Assembly: GCF_003449035.1 (NCBI RefSeq)
Contig: NZ_QRGB01000001.1
Coordinates: 930,001 to 994,000, forward strand
Source: Pedobacter indicus
GTDB taxonomy: Bacteria > Bacteroidota > Bacteroidia > Sphingobacteriales > Sphingobacteriaceae
Direction: 5' to 3'
Length of the DNA stretch: 64,000 bases
The notes below the pieces were generated by a model. That model was given only the letters and a program-made list of their open reading frames with translations, searched no databases and was not told the origin of the DNA. Below are positions 25,187 through 35,077 of the stretch, in pieces (the first letter of the stretch is position 1; every line of letters starts with the position of its first letter). A program made the position numbers and the translations under genes.

Positions 25187-27691
25187 CTAACCTTTGGGCT
25201 CTAATGCTGACGTGATTCGTTTCTCCAAGTCTCTAAAATGGTATGCCGAAATACTCTTGCCAGATGCAGCAGATTTGATTTTTCGCTGTAGGTCTGCGAG
25301 GTGCCCTCTGGCGACACTTGTAATATCAGATTCAGTAGGGTCGAGGTTTACGCTTCCAAAATTACTTATTCTCTCTTTTGGTGGTGAAAGCAAATCGATC
25401 AGATTCGATACGTAGGCTTTTTGCAGGTTTCTTCTGTAAATATCTGAATTTTTCAAGTCTGTCCATATCCCCTTTTCTAAACCATTAAATAATTCCGAAA
25501 CACCAAAAGCGTTCTGATCCTGCATTTCAGCTTTGATTAATTTGTCGAGTGTTCGTGCTGATAGGAGACGGTTGACAACATTTTGCTGGACAGCGCCAAT
25601 CCGATCGATTGGGTTCTGTCCGATGCGATTATAAATGTCATAATCAATTAACCATGCTGGTGTTGTAAACACTTGGGAATTCAAGAAATCCATAGCTCTT
25701 TGTTGTCGTTCAGCTGGTACCAGTTCATAGACAGCACCTTCCTGTTCAATAGTTTTTGGGGTTTCGTAAATTCCTGCTATGTTTTTAGTAACATGACCTG
25801 CGTACCTATTAAACTGTGTGATTACTTCGCCATAAAGTGTCTCCAGATTATCATAACCTTCGTTAGCTGTGGCTGTCCAGTCTAGTAGATTAGGAACAAT
25901 CCGTTGAAGGTTCTGTATGCCATAATCGCTTGCCAGCATAGAATCGTCACCCAGGTCTTCGCTTTGTGAACGGGGATCGTCAGGGTTTGATTCAGTTCCG
26001 AACCAATATTTCGGGTCGCCAGCTTTTGCTAAAATCCATTGATTAAGTTTTGCCACTTCATCATCCCGGTCTTTCGCTTCAGGGATCAGCGTGTATCCCC
26101 ATTCAATAGCCCATTTGTCGTAATAATTAATCTTCGGATAGAGGTCGGAGCCTGTGAGTCCATCGCCAGGCTGGGCAATATAGTTGAAGCGAGCATAGTC
26201 CATAATGGAGGGCGCTACCCCGTGTTCTTTTACCCATTGAACATTCCGTAAACTGTCAACCGGGTAGGCGGCACTGGAACCGAAGTTGTGACGCAGACCA
26301 AGTGTGTGACCAACTTCATGTGAAGAAACAAAGCGTACCAAGTCTCCCATCAGGTCATCATCAAACTCCATCTTTCTGGCACGGGGATCATTCGGTGAAG
26401 CCTGAATAAAATACCAATTTCTCAAAAGGGTCATAACGCTATGGTACCAGTTGATATGGCTCTCTAAAATTTCACCGGAACGTGGGTCATTTACATGCGG
26501 ACCACTTGCATTGGGTATGGAAGAGGGTTTGTATACAATGGCCGAGTACCGCGCATCTTCGAGCGACCATTCGGGGTCTTCTTCTTTTGTCGGCGCACGC
26601 TTTCCTACAATCGCATTCTTAAAACCAGCTTCTTCAAAAGCTGCCTGCCAGTCATTGACTCCTGCGATTAAATGGTCAACCCATTTTTCGGGAGTCGCCG
26701 GATCGATGTAAAAAACGATTTGTTTTTTGGGCTCCACCAGTTCGCCACGTTTGTATTTTTCTATATCCTCATCTTTTGGTTCTAAGCGCCATCTGGTTAT
26801 TAAGGCCTTGTGTTCTATTCCCTGTGGGTTTAGATCGAAGTCTGTATACCGTACGGTGAAGTAACCAACACGAGGATCGAAATACCTGCCTTGCATCGGA
26901 ACTTTTGGAAGAAGAACCATCGATGTGTTAAGCTCTAAGGTTGCTGTTCCGCTTGACATAGCAGCAGCGGCAGGTCCTGAAACACCTTGTGGGGCAGTAC
27001 GACCGTAGGTTTTTACCGTTCTTATCTCTGTATTCGTTGGAAAAGACTTCACCGTATCAATGTATGACATGTCTTTTTTTATTGAACCCAGACGCAATAC
27101 TTGCTTATAACGCGGACTAAAAAAGAAGATATCGTTATCATCGTTGATAAAAGAAGTCATATCCACGATGACGCTATTTTTCTCAGGTCCAAATGCTACA
27201 ATATCAAAGGATGCAGCGATCGGCTGAATATTCGAATTCATAACCGTTGTATACATCGCTTGCGTACTATCTTTTGAACGCTCCGAATAAGATATTTTCT
27301 TCATGAACACTTTATTGTTTGGGCCCTTTTCGTATCGGATCACATTTTCGTTGATCTGATCGCCGGCATATCCTGAAAACCCAGTTCGTAAATCAACCCC
27401 ACTTCTTGATATGCGGTTGACAACGATGATATCTCTGTTCATGATGCTATCGGGGATCTCAAAAAAATATTTTTCGTCTTGCGTATAAATATTGAATAGA
27501 CCTTTATGTCCTTCCTCTGCATCTTTCATAAAGTTGACAAAGGTTTTCGGCTCTTTTTTATCGTTTTTTTTCTTCGTCGAATCAGATTCGGTTGTACTTG
27601 GCTTTTCTGTGGGCTTTTGAGCAGATACAAATGCTGAGTTTGAGAACAGGGCAAAAGCTGCAATCCCCACATACAGTATAAATTTCTTCAT
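25187..27691 (-). CDS. Exported zinc-dependent metalloprotease (DUF5117/DUF4953 type)
   Basis: 834 residues. A signal peptide (1-24, ending FVSAQ) is followed by a Lys/Ser/Thr-rich linker, an N-terminal DUF5117-like domain and a metzincin-type catalytic domain. The zinc site is HEVGHTLGLRH with His458, Glu459, His462 and His468. The last 200 residues form a helical C-terminal domain. Large proteins of this type are common in Bacteroidota; their substrates are mostly unknown. It stands alone, with convergent asd on one side and divergent pyrH on the other. Confidence 0.9.
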   Translation of the reverse strand: MKKFILYVGIAAFALFSNSAFVSAQKPTEKPSTTESDSTKKKNDKKEPKTFVNFMKDAEEGHKGLFNIYTQDEKYFFEIPDSIMNRDIIVVNRISRSGVDLRTGFSGYAGDQINENVIRYEKGPNNKVFMKKISYSERSKDSTQAMYTTVMNSNIQPIAASFDIVAFGPEKNSVIVDMTSFINDDNDIFFFSPRYKQVLRLGSIKKDMSYIDTVKSFPTNTEIRTVKTYGRTAPQGVSGPAAAAMSSGTATLELNTSMVLLPKVPMQGRYFDPRVGYFTVRYTDFDLNPQGIEHKALITRWRLEPKDEDIEKYKRGELVEPKKQIVFYIDPATPEKWVDHLIAGVNDWQAAFEEAGFKNAIVGKRAPTKEEDPEWSLEDARYSAIVYKPSSIPNASGPHVNDPRSGEILESHINWYHSVMTLLRNWYFIQASPNDPRARKMEFDDDLMGDLVRFVSSHEVGHTLGLRHNFGSSAAYPVDSLRNVQWVKEHGVAPSIMDYARFNYIAQPGDGLTGSDLYPKINYYDKWAIEWGYTLIPEAKDRDDEVAKLNQWILAKAGDPKYWFGTESNPDDPRSQSEDLGDDSMLASDYGIQNLQRIVPNLLDWTATANEGYDNLETLYGEVITQFNRYAGHVTKNIAGIYETPKTIEQEGAVYELVPAERQQRAMDFLNSQVFTTPAWLIDYDIYNRIGQNPIDRIGAVQQNVVNRLLSARTLDKLIKAEMQDQNAFGVSELFNGLEKGIWTDLKNSDIYRRNLQKAYVSNLIDLLSPPKERISNFGSVNLDPTESDITSVARGHLADLQRKIKSAASGKSISAYHFRDLEKRITSALEPKG

Positions 27692-27822
27692 ATGGATTAT
27701 TAGTTTGTAATAGTTCTACATAATTAGGAATTTTTATTTGATAAAGTAACTTTTCTGAACGTAAAAAAGTGGCTATAAACAAGAATGTGTAAAGTTAATC
27801 CCTTCGAATTAAAAAAATGGCT

Positions 27823-27830
27823 TACCTTTG
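27823..27830 (+). promoter_or_regulatory. -7 promoter element of pyrH-frr
   Basis: TACCTTTG matches TAnnTTTG and lies 43 bases before the pyrH ATG. A clear -33 TTG is not seen. Confidence 0.6.
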
Positions 27831-27873
27831 ATATCTGAATAGTAATATTTCTTCAACATTCAGAACTCTAATA

Positions 27874-28578
27874 ATGAATTACAAACGCATTTTACTAAAG
27901 CTTAGCGGAGAAGCCCTTATGGGTGAAAAAAACTACGGGATAGATATCGATCGGGTAGCCCAATATGCAAAAGATATTAAACAAGTGCACGATGAAGGGG
28001 TAGAAATTGCAATTGTTATTGGAGGTGGCAATATATATCGAGGGTTAAGCGCTGAAAAATCAGGAATGGACAGGGTACAGGCAGACTATATGGGGATGCT
28101 TGCAACTGTGATCAATTCTATGGCTTTACAAGATGCGCTGGAAAAAGTTGAGATCAAAACTCGCTTGCTTACTGCTATAAAAATGGAACAGATTTGTGAG
28201 CCTTTTATCCGCAGACGGGCTGTTCGGCATCTTGAAAAGGGTAGAGTAGTGATCTTTGGTGCTGGAACAGGGAACCCTTATTTTACGACCGATACTGCTG
28301 CTTCACTCCGCGCAATTGAAATCAACGCTGATGTTGTTCTAAAGGGCACACGTGTTGATGGTATCTATACAGCTGATCCGTTAAAGGATCCGACAGCCAC
28401 TCGATTTGACCAGCTTAGTTTTCAGGATGTATATGATCGTGGCTTAAACGTGATGGACATGACTGCTTTTACACTCTGTCAAGAAAATAAACTACCGATC
28501 ATTGTTTTTGATATGAACAAAGCAGGAAATTTGATGAAACTGACAAAAGGTGAGCATATTGGCACCTTGGTTCGATAA
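27874..28578 (+). CDS. pyrH: Uridylate kinase
   Basis: 234 residues. It phosphorylates UMP to UDP as a hexamer of the amino-acid-kinase fold. The N-terminal [11 protein letters not shown], the glycine loop [12 protein letters not shown], and [18 protein letters not shown] are diagnostic. It is followed by frr 40 bases later, a conserved bacterial pairing. Confidence 0.97.
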   Translation: MNYKRILLKLSGEALMGEKNYGIDIDRVAQYAKDIKQVHDEGVEIAIVIGGGNIYRGLSAEKSGMDRVQADYMGMLATVINSMALQDALEKVEIKTRLLTAIKMEQICEPFIRRRAVRHLEKGRVVIFGAGTGNPYFTTDTAASLRAIEINADVVLKGTRVDGIYTADPLKDPTATRFDQLSFQDVYDRGLNVMDMTAFTLCQENKLPIIVFDMNKAGNLMKLTKGEHIGTLVR

Positions 28579-28618
28579 GTTAGAGACAAAAAAGTATTTT
28601 TGATTTAAATAAAATCTC

Positions 28619-29182
28619 ATGAATGACCTGATAAAATTACAACTTGATGAAACGGCCGAAAATATGACCAAGGCTGTAGCTTTTACGGAAAACGAATTAA
28701 CTAAAATACGTGCCGGAAAGGCATTACCGTCTATGTTGGATGGTGTATCTGTGGAATACTATGGAGCATTAACTCCGTTGGCGCAGGTTTCAACGATTTC
28801 TACACCTGATGCCAGAACGCTGGTTGTGCAGCCTTGGGAAAAAACAATACTAAGAGATATAGAAAAAGCGATTATTGATTCCAATATCGGCTTGAACCCG
28901 CAAAACGATGGAACCGTTATCCGTTTGCTTATCCCGCCTTTAACCGAGGAGCGGAGAAGAGATTTGGTAAAGAAAGTGAAAGATGAGGCAGAAAAAGGCC
29001 GTGTTTCTATACGAAATCTTCGGAAGGAGGCCAACGAGCAGATTCGCAAGCTGAAAAACGATGGTTTGTCCGAAGATGAAATGAAAGATGGCGAAGGGGA
29101 GATTCAAAAGCTTACCGATAGCTTCATCCAGAAAGTTGATAAACTTGCTGAGGTTAAAGAGCAAGATATTATGACCGTCTAA
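28619..29182 (+). CDS. frr: Ribosome recycling factor
   Basis: 187 residues, the standard length. With EF-G it splits post-termination ribosomes. The helical bundle pattern is clear, with the C-terminal IRNLRKEANEQIRKL and the conserved IPPLTEERRRDLVKK region. It shares a transcript with pyrH and ends at a hairpin terminator 22 bases after the stop. Confidence 0.97.
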   Translation: MNDLIKLQLDETAENMTKAVAFTENELTKIRAGKALPSMLDGVSVEYYGALTPLAQVSTISTPDARTLVVQPWEKTILRDIEKAIIDSNIGLNPQNDGTVIRLLIPPLTEERRRDLVKKVKDEAEKGRVSIRNLRKEANEQIRKLKNDGLSEDEMKDGEGEIQKLTDSFIQKVDKLAEVKEQDIMTV

Positions 29183-29204
29183 TTAAAGGACACGCTCTTC
29201 AAGA

Positions 29205-29240
29205 GAAAAAGGATGTAGGTTAGAGCCTACATCCTTTTTC
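29205..29240. terminator. Bidirectional terminator between frr and metG
   Basis: A perfect 15-bp stem (GAAAAAGGATGTAGG and its complement) with a 6-base loop and A/T runs on both sides. It sits between the convergent frr and metG stops. Confidence 0.9.
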
Positions 29241-29262
29241 TTTGCTAGAATATTTAAACTTT

Positions 29263-31335
29263 TTAGCGAATGATACTTCCGGGAAGAACCTTTTCGCTTG
29301 GAGCTACAAAGAATAGTTTGCCTTGACTGTCTTCTGCCATTAGGATCATCCCTTGAGATTCAACTCCTTTTATATTGCGGGGTTCTAGATTCAAAAGAAC
29401 AGAAACCTGTTGTCCAATAAGGTCTTCAGCTTTGAAATGTTCTGCGATTCCCGAAACGATTGTCCTTCTGTCCAAACCAGTATCTACTGTTAGTCTCAAT
29501 AATTTTTTTGTTTTAGCAACTTTCTCGGCAGCTACAATTTCGCCACTCCTGATATCCATCGCCGAAAACGTATCGAACGTAACCGCGGGCTTCCCTGCTA
29601 GTGCTTCACTATTGGCTTGTTGATTGGATGCAGCTGCTTGTGCCAGTTTCTTCAACTGAAATTCAACTTCTTCATCCGTGATTTTTTCAAAAAGAAGTTG
29701 TGTTTCGCCTAATTGATGACCGACTGGTAGCAGGTCGCCACGGCCACCTTGATCCCAACCCTTCGCAGCCTGGTTCAACATTTCGAAGAGCTTTTTTGCT
29801 GTAAAAGGCAAGAAAGGACGCGCAAATATGGCTAGGTTCGATGCAATTTGTAAACTGATATTCAGAACCGTTTTGACACGCTCTTCATCGGTTTTAATCA
29901 ACTTCCAAGGTTCCTCGTCCGCCAAATACTTGTTTCCGAGACGTGCTGCTTGCATAAAATATGAAAGAGCCTCGCGGAAACGATAAGAATTGATAGCTTT
30001 CTCAATTTTAGACGGGTAACTGGCCAGTTCATTAAGCACTTGCTTATCACTATCCGTCAACGCTGAACCTTTGCATACTACTCCGTCAAAATACTTATGC
30101 GATAATACCATTACGCGGTTGATAAAGTTGCCGAAGATAGCAACTAGCTCATTGTTAACACGAGCCTGAAAGTCTTTCCAGGTAAATTCGCTATCCGATG
30201 TTTCTGGTAAAATAGACGTTAAAACGTAGCGTAATTCATCCTCTTTGCCCGGAAACTCTTCTAGATATTCATGTAGCCATACAGCATGGTTTCTTGAGGT
30301 GGAAAGTTTATCTCCCTCTAAATTCAAAAATTCATTCGCTGGAATATTTTCAGGTAATATGTAGTCTCCGTGAGCTTTTAAGATCGCCGGAAAAATGATG
30401 CAATGGAAAACGATATTATCCTTTCCGATAAAATGGATAAGGTGAGCGTTGTTTTTCGGATCATTTTGTATTTTCCAGTATTTCTCCCAATCTTTATTGT
30501 TGTCAAGCGCCCATTGTTTACTCGCAGAGATATAGCCAATTGGAGCATCAAGCCAAACGTACAATTTCTTCCCTTTTGCTTCTTTTAACGGGACATCTAC
30601 GCCCCAGTCAAGATCTCTGGTCATTGATCGTGCTTGCAGCCCAGAATTTAACCAAGAATTACATTGGCCGTATACATTTGATTTTAAAATGTCCTTTTTG
30701 CCCTTTAATAACCATTCTTCAAGAAAGGTCTGATATTTATCAAGCGGTAAGTACCAGTGCTTTGTTATTTTTAATACTGGTTTTTCGCCACTTAACGTAG
30801 AGGTTGGATTAATAAGATCTGTAGGGTTTAGCGATGTACCACATTTTTCACACTGATCCCCGTATGCTCCATCGTGGTGGCAATTAGGACAGGTACCCAC
30901 GATATATCGATCAGCCAAGAACTGCTTGTATTTTTCATCATAAAACTGCTCTGACTCTTTTTCAATAAATTCCCCTTTATTGTAAAGGGTTAAAAAGAAT
31001 TCTTGTGACAATTCATGGTGGATTTGCGCCGATGTACGATGGTAAATGTCAAAGCCTATACCGAATTTCTGGAAGCTCTCCATGATCTGCGAGTGATACT
31101 GATCAACTATCTCTTGAGGCTCTTTACCTTCTTTCTTTGCTTTAATTGTAATTGCTGCACCATGCTCATCTGATCCGCAAACATGCAAAACATCGTGGTT
31201 TTTAAGGCGTTGAAAGCGGGCAAAGATATCTGCAGGTATATACGCCCCGGCCAGGTGGCCGATATGTAGAGGGCCATTAGCGTAGGGCAGGGCGGAGGTT
31301 ATTGTAAATCTTTTTTTTTGTTGTGCGTTCGGCAT
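29263..31335 (-). CDS. metG: Methionyl-tRNA synthetase with C-terminal tRNA-binding domain
   Basis: 690 residues from the ATG at 31335; the frame continues 33 codons upstream, but family similarity starts at [19 protein letters not shown]. It charges both initiator and elongator tRNA-Met. HIGH is in [10 protein letters not shown]; the KMSKS loop reads KLSTSRN; the zinc knuckle is [18 protein letters not shown]. The C-terminal 110 residues are an EMAP-II-like OB fold ([15 protein letters not shown]) that aids dimerisation and tRNA binding. A TAnnTTTG element lies 59 bases upstream. Confidence 0.97.
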   Translation of the reverse strand: MPNAQQKKRFTITSALPYANGPLHIGHLAGAYIPADIFARFQRLKNHDVLHVCGSDEHGAAITIKAKKEGKEPQEIVDQYHSQIMESFQKFGIGFDIYHRTSAQIHHELSQEFFLTLYNKGEFIEKESEQFYDEKYKQFLADRYIVGTCPNCHHDGAYGDQCEKCGTSLNPTDLINPTSTLSGEKPVLKITKHWYLPLDKYQTFLEEWLLKGKKDILKSNVYGQCNSWLNSGLQARSMTRDLDWGVDVPLKEAKGKKLYVWLDAPIGYISASKQWALDNNKDWEKYWKIQNDPKNNAHLIHFIGKDNIVFHCIIFPAILKAHGDYILPENIPANEFLNLEGDKLSTSRNHAVWLHEYLEEFPGKEDELRYVLTSILPETSDSEFTWKDFQARVNNELVAIFGNFINRVMVLSHKYFDGVVCKGSALTDSDKQVLNELASYPSKIEKAINSYRFREALSYFMQAARLGNKYLADEEPWKLIKTDEERVKTVLNISLQIASNLAIFARPFLPFTAKKLFEMLNQAAKGWDQGGRGDLLPVGHQLGETQLLFEKITDEEVEFQLKKLAQAAASNQQANSEALAGKPAVTFDTFSAMDIRSGEIVAAEKVAKTKKLLRLTVDTGLDRRTIVSGIAEHFKAEDLIGQQVSVLLNLEPRNIKGVESQGMILMAEDSQGKLFFVAPSEKVLPGSIIR

Positions 31336-31393
31336 TTTCGATTCGTTTTTCAAATTATGCAAAAGAAAAAAGCTGCAATATTTGCTATTTCTA

Positions 31394-31401
31394 CAAAGAT
31401 A
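31394..31401 (-). promoter_or_regulatory. -7 promoter element of metG
   Basis: Reads TATCTTTG on the minus strand, with a TTG at 31427-31425 about 23 bases upstream as a possible -33 element. It lies within the divergent metG/S66-peptidase region. Confidence 0.55.
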
Positions 31402-31434
31402 ATTCAATTTGCGGTTTCTAAAACCAATAATCAT

Positions 31435-32331
31435 ATGAAAGTACCACCTTATTTAAAAAAAAGAGATAAGATAGCCATTGTGGCTCCTGCCGGGAGAGTT
31501 AATAAGGATTTGTCTGAAGCGGTCAAAATTTTTGAGTCTTGGGGTTTGGAGGTTGTCATAGGAGAGTCTGTTCGCTCATCCTATCATCAATTTGCGGGCG
31601 ATGACAGGCTGCGAATAAATGATTTTCAGCGGATGCTTAATGATGAATCCGTGAAGGCTATCATCGCTGCTAGAGGTGGGTATGGAACGGTGCGCATTAT
31701 TGATGAATTGGATTTCTCAGATTTTAAAAACAATCCTAAATGGATTGTAGGGTATAGTGATATCACAGCTTTGCACGGTCACATCCAGGCACAGTTTGGC
31801 ATACCAACAATTCATGGTCAAATGCCTTGGACAATTTCTGATGCTACCGATCTTTCGCTTGAAACCTTGCGCAAAGCTTTGTTCGGAGAGGAGATTGACT
31901 ATCAATACAGCAGTTGTTCGACGAACGTGTCTGGGTACGCGGAAGGAATTCTGACAGGAGGCAACCTTGCTTTACTGGTAAATATTGCTGGTTCAGTTTC
32001 CGAACCCGATTACAAGGGCAAAGTTTTATTTATAGAAGATGTGTCTGAGTATTACTATTCGATTGACCGGATGATGCGCATGTTGAAGCGGGCGGGCAGA
32101 CTTAAAGATATTCGTGCATTGATCGTTGGTGGGTTTACGAGTCTAAAAGACGGGGATCCGTCTTTTGGCTTTACTGCGCTGGAAATTATTATGGATGTTA
32201 TTAAAGAATACTCTTATCCGGTTGCTACTGATTTCCCGGCAGGCCATATTGATAATAATCAATCGCTGATATTTGGAAAAAAAGTATCTTTGGACATTAA
32301 AAAGAAAAATGTTCATTTAAAATATTTATAA
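31435..32331 (+). CDS. LD-carboxypeptidase (peptidase family S66)
   Basis: 298 residues from the ATG at 31435 ([13 protein letters not shown]); the longer open frame upstream runs into metG and does not fit. LdcA-type enzymes remove the terminal D-Ala from cytoplasmic murein tetrapeptides during cell-wall recycling. The nucleophile Ser is in [10 protein letters not shown], preceded by [11 protein letters not shown]; the Glu and His of the triad are expected in [10 protein letters not shown] and FPAGH. The DoxX gene starts 2 bases after its stop. Confidence 0.93.
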   Translation: MKVPPYLKKRDKIAIVAPAGRVNKDLSEAVKIFESWGLEVVIGESVRSSYHQFAGDDRLRINDFQRMLNDESVKAIIAARGGYGTVRIIDELDFSDFKNNPKWIVGYSDITALHGHIQAQFGIPTIHGQMPWTISDATDLSLETLRKALFGEEIDYQYSSCSTNVSGYAEGILTGGNLALLVNIAGSVSEPDYKGKVLFIEDVSEYYYSIDRMMRMLKRAGRLKDIRALIVGGFTSLKDGDPSFGFTALEIIMDVIKEYSYPVATDFPAGHIDNNQSLIFGKKVSLDIKKKNVHLKYL

Positions 32332-32332
32332 T

Positions 32333-32743
32333 ATGGCTGCATTGTCATCATTGGGCAGATACAAAGATTTCGGTTTGCTGTTAGCGCGTATCGGGTTAGG
32401 TTTATCGTTTATATTTTTGCATGGCTATCCAAAGTTAGTAGGTGGGGTCGAGACATGGAAAGTCGTTGGTTCTGCAATGAGTAACCTTGGTATTGATTTT
32501 TTTCCAGCAGTTTGGGGTTTCTTGGCCGGCTTTACGGAAGCGGTGGGTGGACTGTTTCTCTTACTGGGATTATTTTACCGTCCTGCCTGTTTATTGTTAG
32601 CATTTACGATGCTAGTAGCAGGGATGAACCATCTCGCCATGGGCGATGGCCTCATGGGTGCGGCACATGCCTTTGAACTTTTAGTCGTGTTTGTCGGTTT
32701 GTTATTTGTTGGGCCCGGAAAGTATAGCGTTGATAAGCGATAG
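32333..32743 (+). CDS. DoxX-family membrane protein
   Basis: 136 residues with four membrane helices. The N-terminal LLLARIGLGLSFIFLHGYPKL and the pattern GFTEAVGGLFLLLGLFYRPA are typical DoxX/SURF4-fold sequences. The role is unsettled; some members work with redox or sulfur enzymes. One base separates it from the S66 peptidase stop, so they are co-translated. Confidence 0.9.
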   Translation: MAALSSLGRYKDFGLLLARIGLGLSFIFLHGYPKLVGGVETWKVVGSAMSNLGIDFFPAVWGFLAGFTEAVGGLFLLLGLFYRPACLLLAFTMLVAGMNHLAMGDGLMGAAHAFELLVVFVGLLFVGPGKYSVDKR

Positions 32744-32768
32744 GTCTTAGAGCAAATCGCTTATCAAC
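32729..32768. terminator. Inverted repeat overlapping the DoxX stop codon
   Basis: A perfect 13-bp repeat (GTTGATAAGCGAT and complement) with a 14-base loop. The left arm covers the last codons and stop of the DoxX gene; the right arm ends 25 bases before the lipA stop. The following T-run is weak, so termination is plausible but not certain. Confidence 0.5.
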
Positions 32769-32793
32769 TTGCTTGTTTATTGCCACCAGTGGC

Positions 32794-33675
32794 TTATTGC
32801 ATATCAAATAGATGTTTTTCTGCATGGTAAGATGAACGCACCAATGGCCCACTTTCCACGTATTTAAACCCTATTTTAAGTCCAATTTCTTGGAATTTCT
32901 TAAATTTTTCTGGTGTAACCCATTCTACAACAGGGTGATGGTTTTTTGTTGGCTGAAGGTATTGCCCTAATGTCAGCACATGCACTCCAACATTGTATAG
33001 ATCGGTCATTGCTTCAATAACATCTTCTTCGGTCTCTCCAAAGCCAAGCATAATGCCCGATTTGGTGCGTAATCCGGCTTCTGAGATTCGTCTCAAACAT
33101 TCAAGGCTACGATCATATTTGGCTTGAATACGTACCTCACGAGTCAATCTGCGAACAGTCTCCAGATTGTGGGAAACTACTTCGGGTCGTACAGCAAGGA
33201 CACGATCAAGGTTTTCCCAGATGCCTTTGAAGTCGGGAATGAGTGTTTCCAAGGTTGTTCCTGGACTTTCCCGGCGAATGGCCTTAACAGTCTCAGCCCA
33301 TATGGTGGACCCTCCATCTTTCAGGTCGTCTCTGTCAACAGAAGTGATGACACAATGCTTTACTTCCATTAATCGAACTGACTCCGCAACACGATTGGGT
33401 TCATCTTGATCAACCGCTAACGGGCGACCTGTCGCAACTGCACAGAATGAACACGAACGGGTGCAGATATTTCCTAAAATCATAAAAGTCGCAGTGCCTG
33501 CACCCCAGCACTCACCCATATTGGGGCAGTTACCACTTTCGCAAATCGTATGAAGTTTGTGGGTGTCAACGAGATTACGAACATGACGATATTCTTTGCC
33601 AACAGGCAATTTCACGCGCAACCAATCCGGTTTCCGCTGTAATTCATTTGACGAAATAACTGGTAATTCAATCAT
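32794..33675 (-). CDS. lipA: Lipoyl synthase
   Basis: 293 residues. It inserts two sulfur atoms into octanoylated carrier domains, using a radical-SAM cluster and an auxiliary cluster that is consumed. The auxiliary ligands are [12 protein letters not shown], the SAM cluster is CTRSCSFC, and the C-terminal RSSYHA serine completes the auxiliary site. It forms its own transcription unit. On the minus strand a TACTTTTG lies 4 bases before the ATG, so the leader may be very short. Confidence 0.97.
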   Translation of the reverse strand: MIELPVISSNELQRKPDWLRVKLPVGKEYRHVRNLVDTHKLHTICESGNCPNMGECWGAGTATFMILGNICTRSCSFCAVATGRPLAVDQDEPNRVAESVRLMEVKHCVITSVDRDDLKDGGSTIWAETVKAIRRESPGTTLETLIPDFKGIWENLDRVLAVRPEVVSHNLETVRRLTREVRIQAKYDRSLECLRRISEAGLRTKSGIMLGFGETEEDVIEAMTDLYNVGVHVLTLGQYLQPTKNHHPVVEWVTPEKFKKFQEIGLKIGFKYVESGPLVRSSYHAEKHLFDMQ

Positions 33676-33679
33676 ATAA

Positions 33680-33687
33680 CAAAAGTA
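33680..33687 (-). promoter_or_regulatory. -7-like element abutting lipA
   Basis: Reads TACTTTTG on the minus strand and ends 4 bases before the lipA ATG. The spacing matches that of gltX and the LptF/G gene in this window. Confidence 0.4.
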
Positions 33688-33778
33688 AAGATAAAATTGT
33701 AAATTAGGGCTATAAATAGAGCGAACGAGCCAAGCGTTTGCACCTAATATTACATCAACATTACATCAAAGCTAAATT

Positions 33779-34186
33779 ATGGCAACAATTAAAAACGAAT
33801 ATTTAGGAGAATTACGTACGAGAGCTACCCATTTACGATCAGGAAATTCATTGATTACAGATGCGCCGGTTGATAACCAGGGTAAAGGAGAAGCTTTTTC
33901 ACCATCAGACCTGCTGGCTACTGCCTTAGGAAGTTGTATGCTGACCATTATGGGGATTGCCGCGCGCGAGCATCATATTGACCTGGAAAAAGTGGAACTG
34001 GAAACGACAAAGATTATGACCGATAATCCGCGTCGTGTTTCCAGGTTAGATATTGTTTTTAATTTTCCGAAAGGACAGCAGTATTCAGATAAAGAAAAAG
34101 TCATTTTGGAAAAAGCAGCAAAAACTTGCCCTGTTTTCTATAGTATTCACCCCGAAATCGAGAAAAATCTTCAATTTAACTGGTGA
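33779..34186 (+). CDS. OsmC/Ohr-family peroxiredoxin-like protein
   Basis: 135 residues. The two reactive cysteines of the family are in GSCMLTIMG (about residue 58) and KTCPVFYSI (about 122), which reduce organic hydroperoxides with a thiol partner. The pattern FSPSDLLATALGSC is diagnostic. It stands alone between divergent lipA and the convergent MBL gene. Confidence 0.92.
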   Translation: MATIKNEYLGELRTRATHLRSGNSLITDAPVDNQGKGEAFSPSDLLATALGSCMLTIMGIAAREHHIDLEKVELETTKIMTDNPRRVSRLDIVFNFPKGQQYSDKEKVILEKAAKTCPVFYSIHPEIEKNLQFNW

Positions 34187-34242
34187 CGTAAGCCGATGGG
34201 TGATGACGTAATCCGAGGAATTAGTCAGACCGAAGGGGCTAC

Positions 34243-35004
34243 TTATACAGGTATGATCCGAAAGCTATCATCTTTTTTTGCCATTCTAGCAATTGCATTT
34301 TCACCTGCATGGTAGAAGAGGCATGTCCAGTCTTCGTTTGTCGCCTGAGTAGCATACTGCTCTCTCAGTTCCATTGCCTTGTGCCCATCGTAATCATATT
34401 TCGCGGCAAACCTGCGCAAAGCTTGTTCTGGTTCGGGCCATTCGTCTCCACCATAGAATAGATGGTCTTCCTCGTTTTTAATATGGAAGACCTGATGGTA
34501 GGGGCTGTGGGCTCCGCTGATTTCGTAGCTGACTAGTGAATTCAGCTCACCGTTGTTTTCGACGAAATGAACCTGTCCGCTTCTCTGTAAGATATCAAAA
34601 ACCTCAGTACGATATGAAGATTTCGTGTCGCTATAAGCCTCTTCCCATTCCGCCCGCTGAATGATGTATTCAGCGTTTGTAAAACTAATCGTGTTGGTTT
34701 CCGAATTAATCATCCCCGAGGCATGATCCTGATGAAGATGAGACATGAGAACTAACGTAACATCCTCTGGCTCATAGCCGAGCTCACGGATGTTTTCGTG
34801 AATCATCATTTGCCCATTCTTTGAGAAGCCCAAACCAGTGTCAATGATAATAAGATCATTTCCTGTGTCAACAAGAAATGGTTTAACATTGATGAAAAGT
34901 GAACCTTTTCTATCTTTTTTATCATCTGTTTTTGGGTCGAAAGGAATAAACTTTTTATCTATCCCTACTGAAAATGATCCTTCATCTAATGCAAATACCT
35001 TCAT
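34243..35004 (-). CDS. MBL-fold metallo-hydrolase
   Basis: 253 residues. The di-metal motif is SHLHQDHASG (HxHxDH), preceded by the strand IIDTGLGF; later ligands are likely in ISGAHSPYHQ and FYGGDEWP. Members of this lactonase-like group hydrolyse lactones, thioesters or similar; the substrate cannot be told. It diverges from recJ with 72 bases between starts. A TATATTTG at 35077-35070 is a likely -7 element. Confidence 0.88.
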   Translation of the reverse strand: MKVFALDEGSFSVGIDKKFIPFDPKTDDKKDRKGSLFINVKPFLVDTGNDLIIIDTGLGFSKNGQMMIHENIRELGYEPEDVTLVLMSHLHQDHASGMINSETNTISFTNAEYIIQRAEWEEAYSDTKSSYRTEVFDILQRSGQVHFVENNGELNSLVSYEISGAHSPYHQVFHIKNEEDHLFYGGDEWPEPEQALRRFAAKYDYDGHKAMELREQYATQATNEDWTCLFYHAGENAIARMAKKDDSFRIIPV

Positions 35005-35069
35005 ATCCGAGTGTTTGATATACGTTGTGATTACGGCGACTATAATGTATATTTACCGAACTGTAAGTA

Positions 35070-35077
35070 CAAATATA
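35070..35077 (-). promoter_or_regulatory. -7 promoter element of the MBL gene
   Basis: Reads TATATTTG on the minus strand, 65 bases before the MBL start. It overlaps the recJ start codon on the other strand. Confidence 0.4.
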
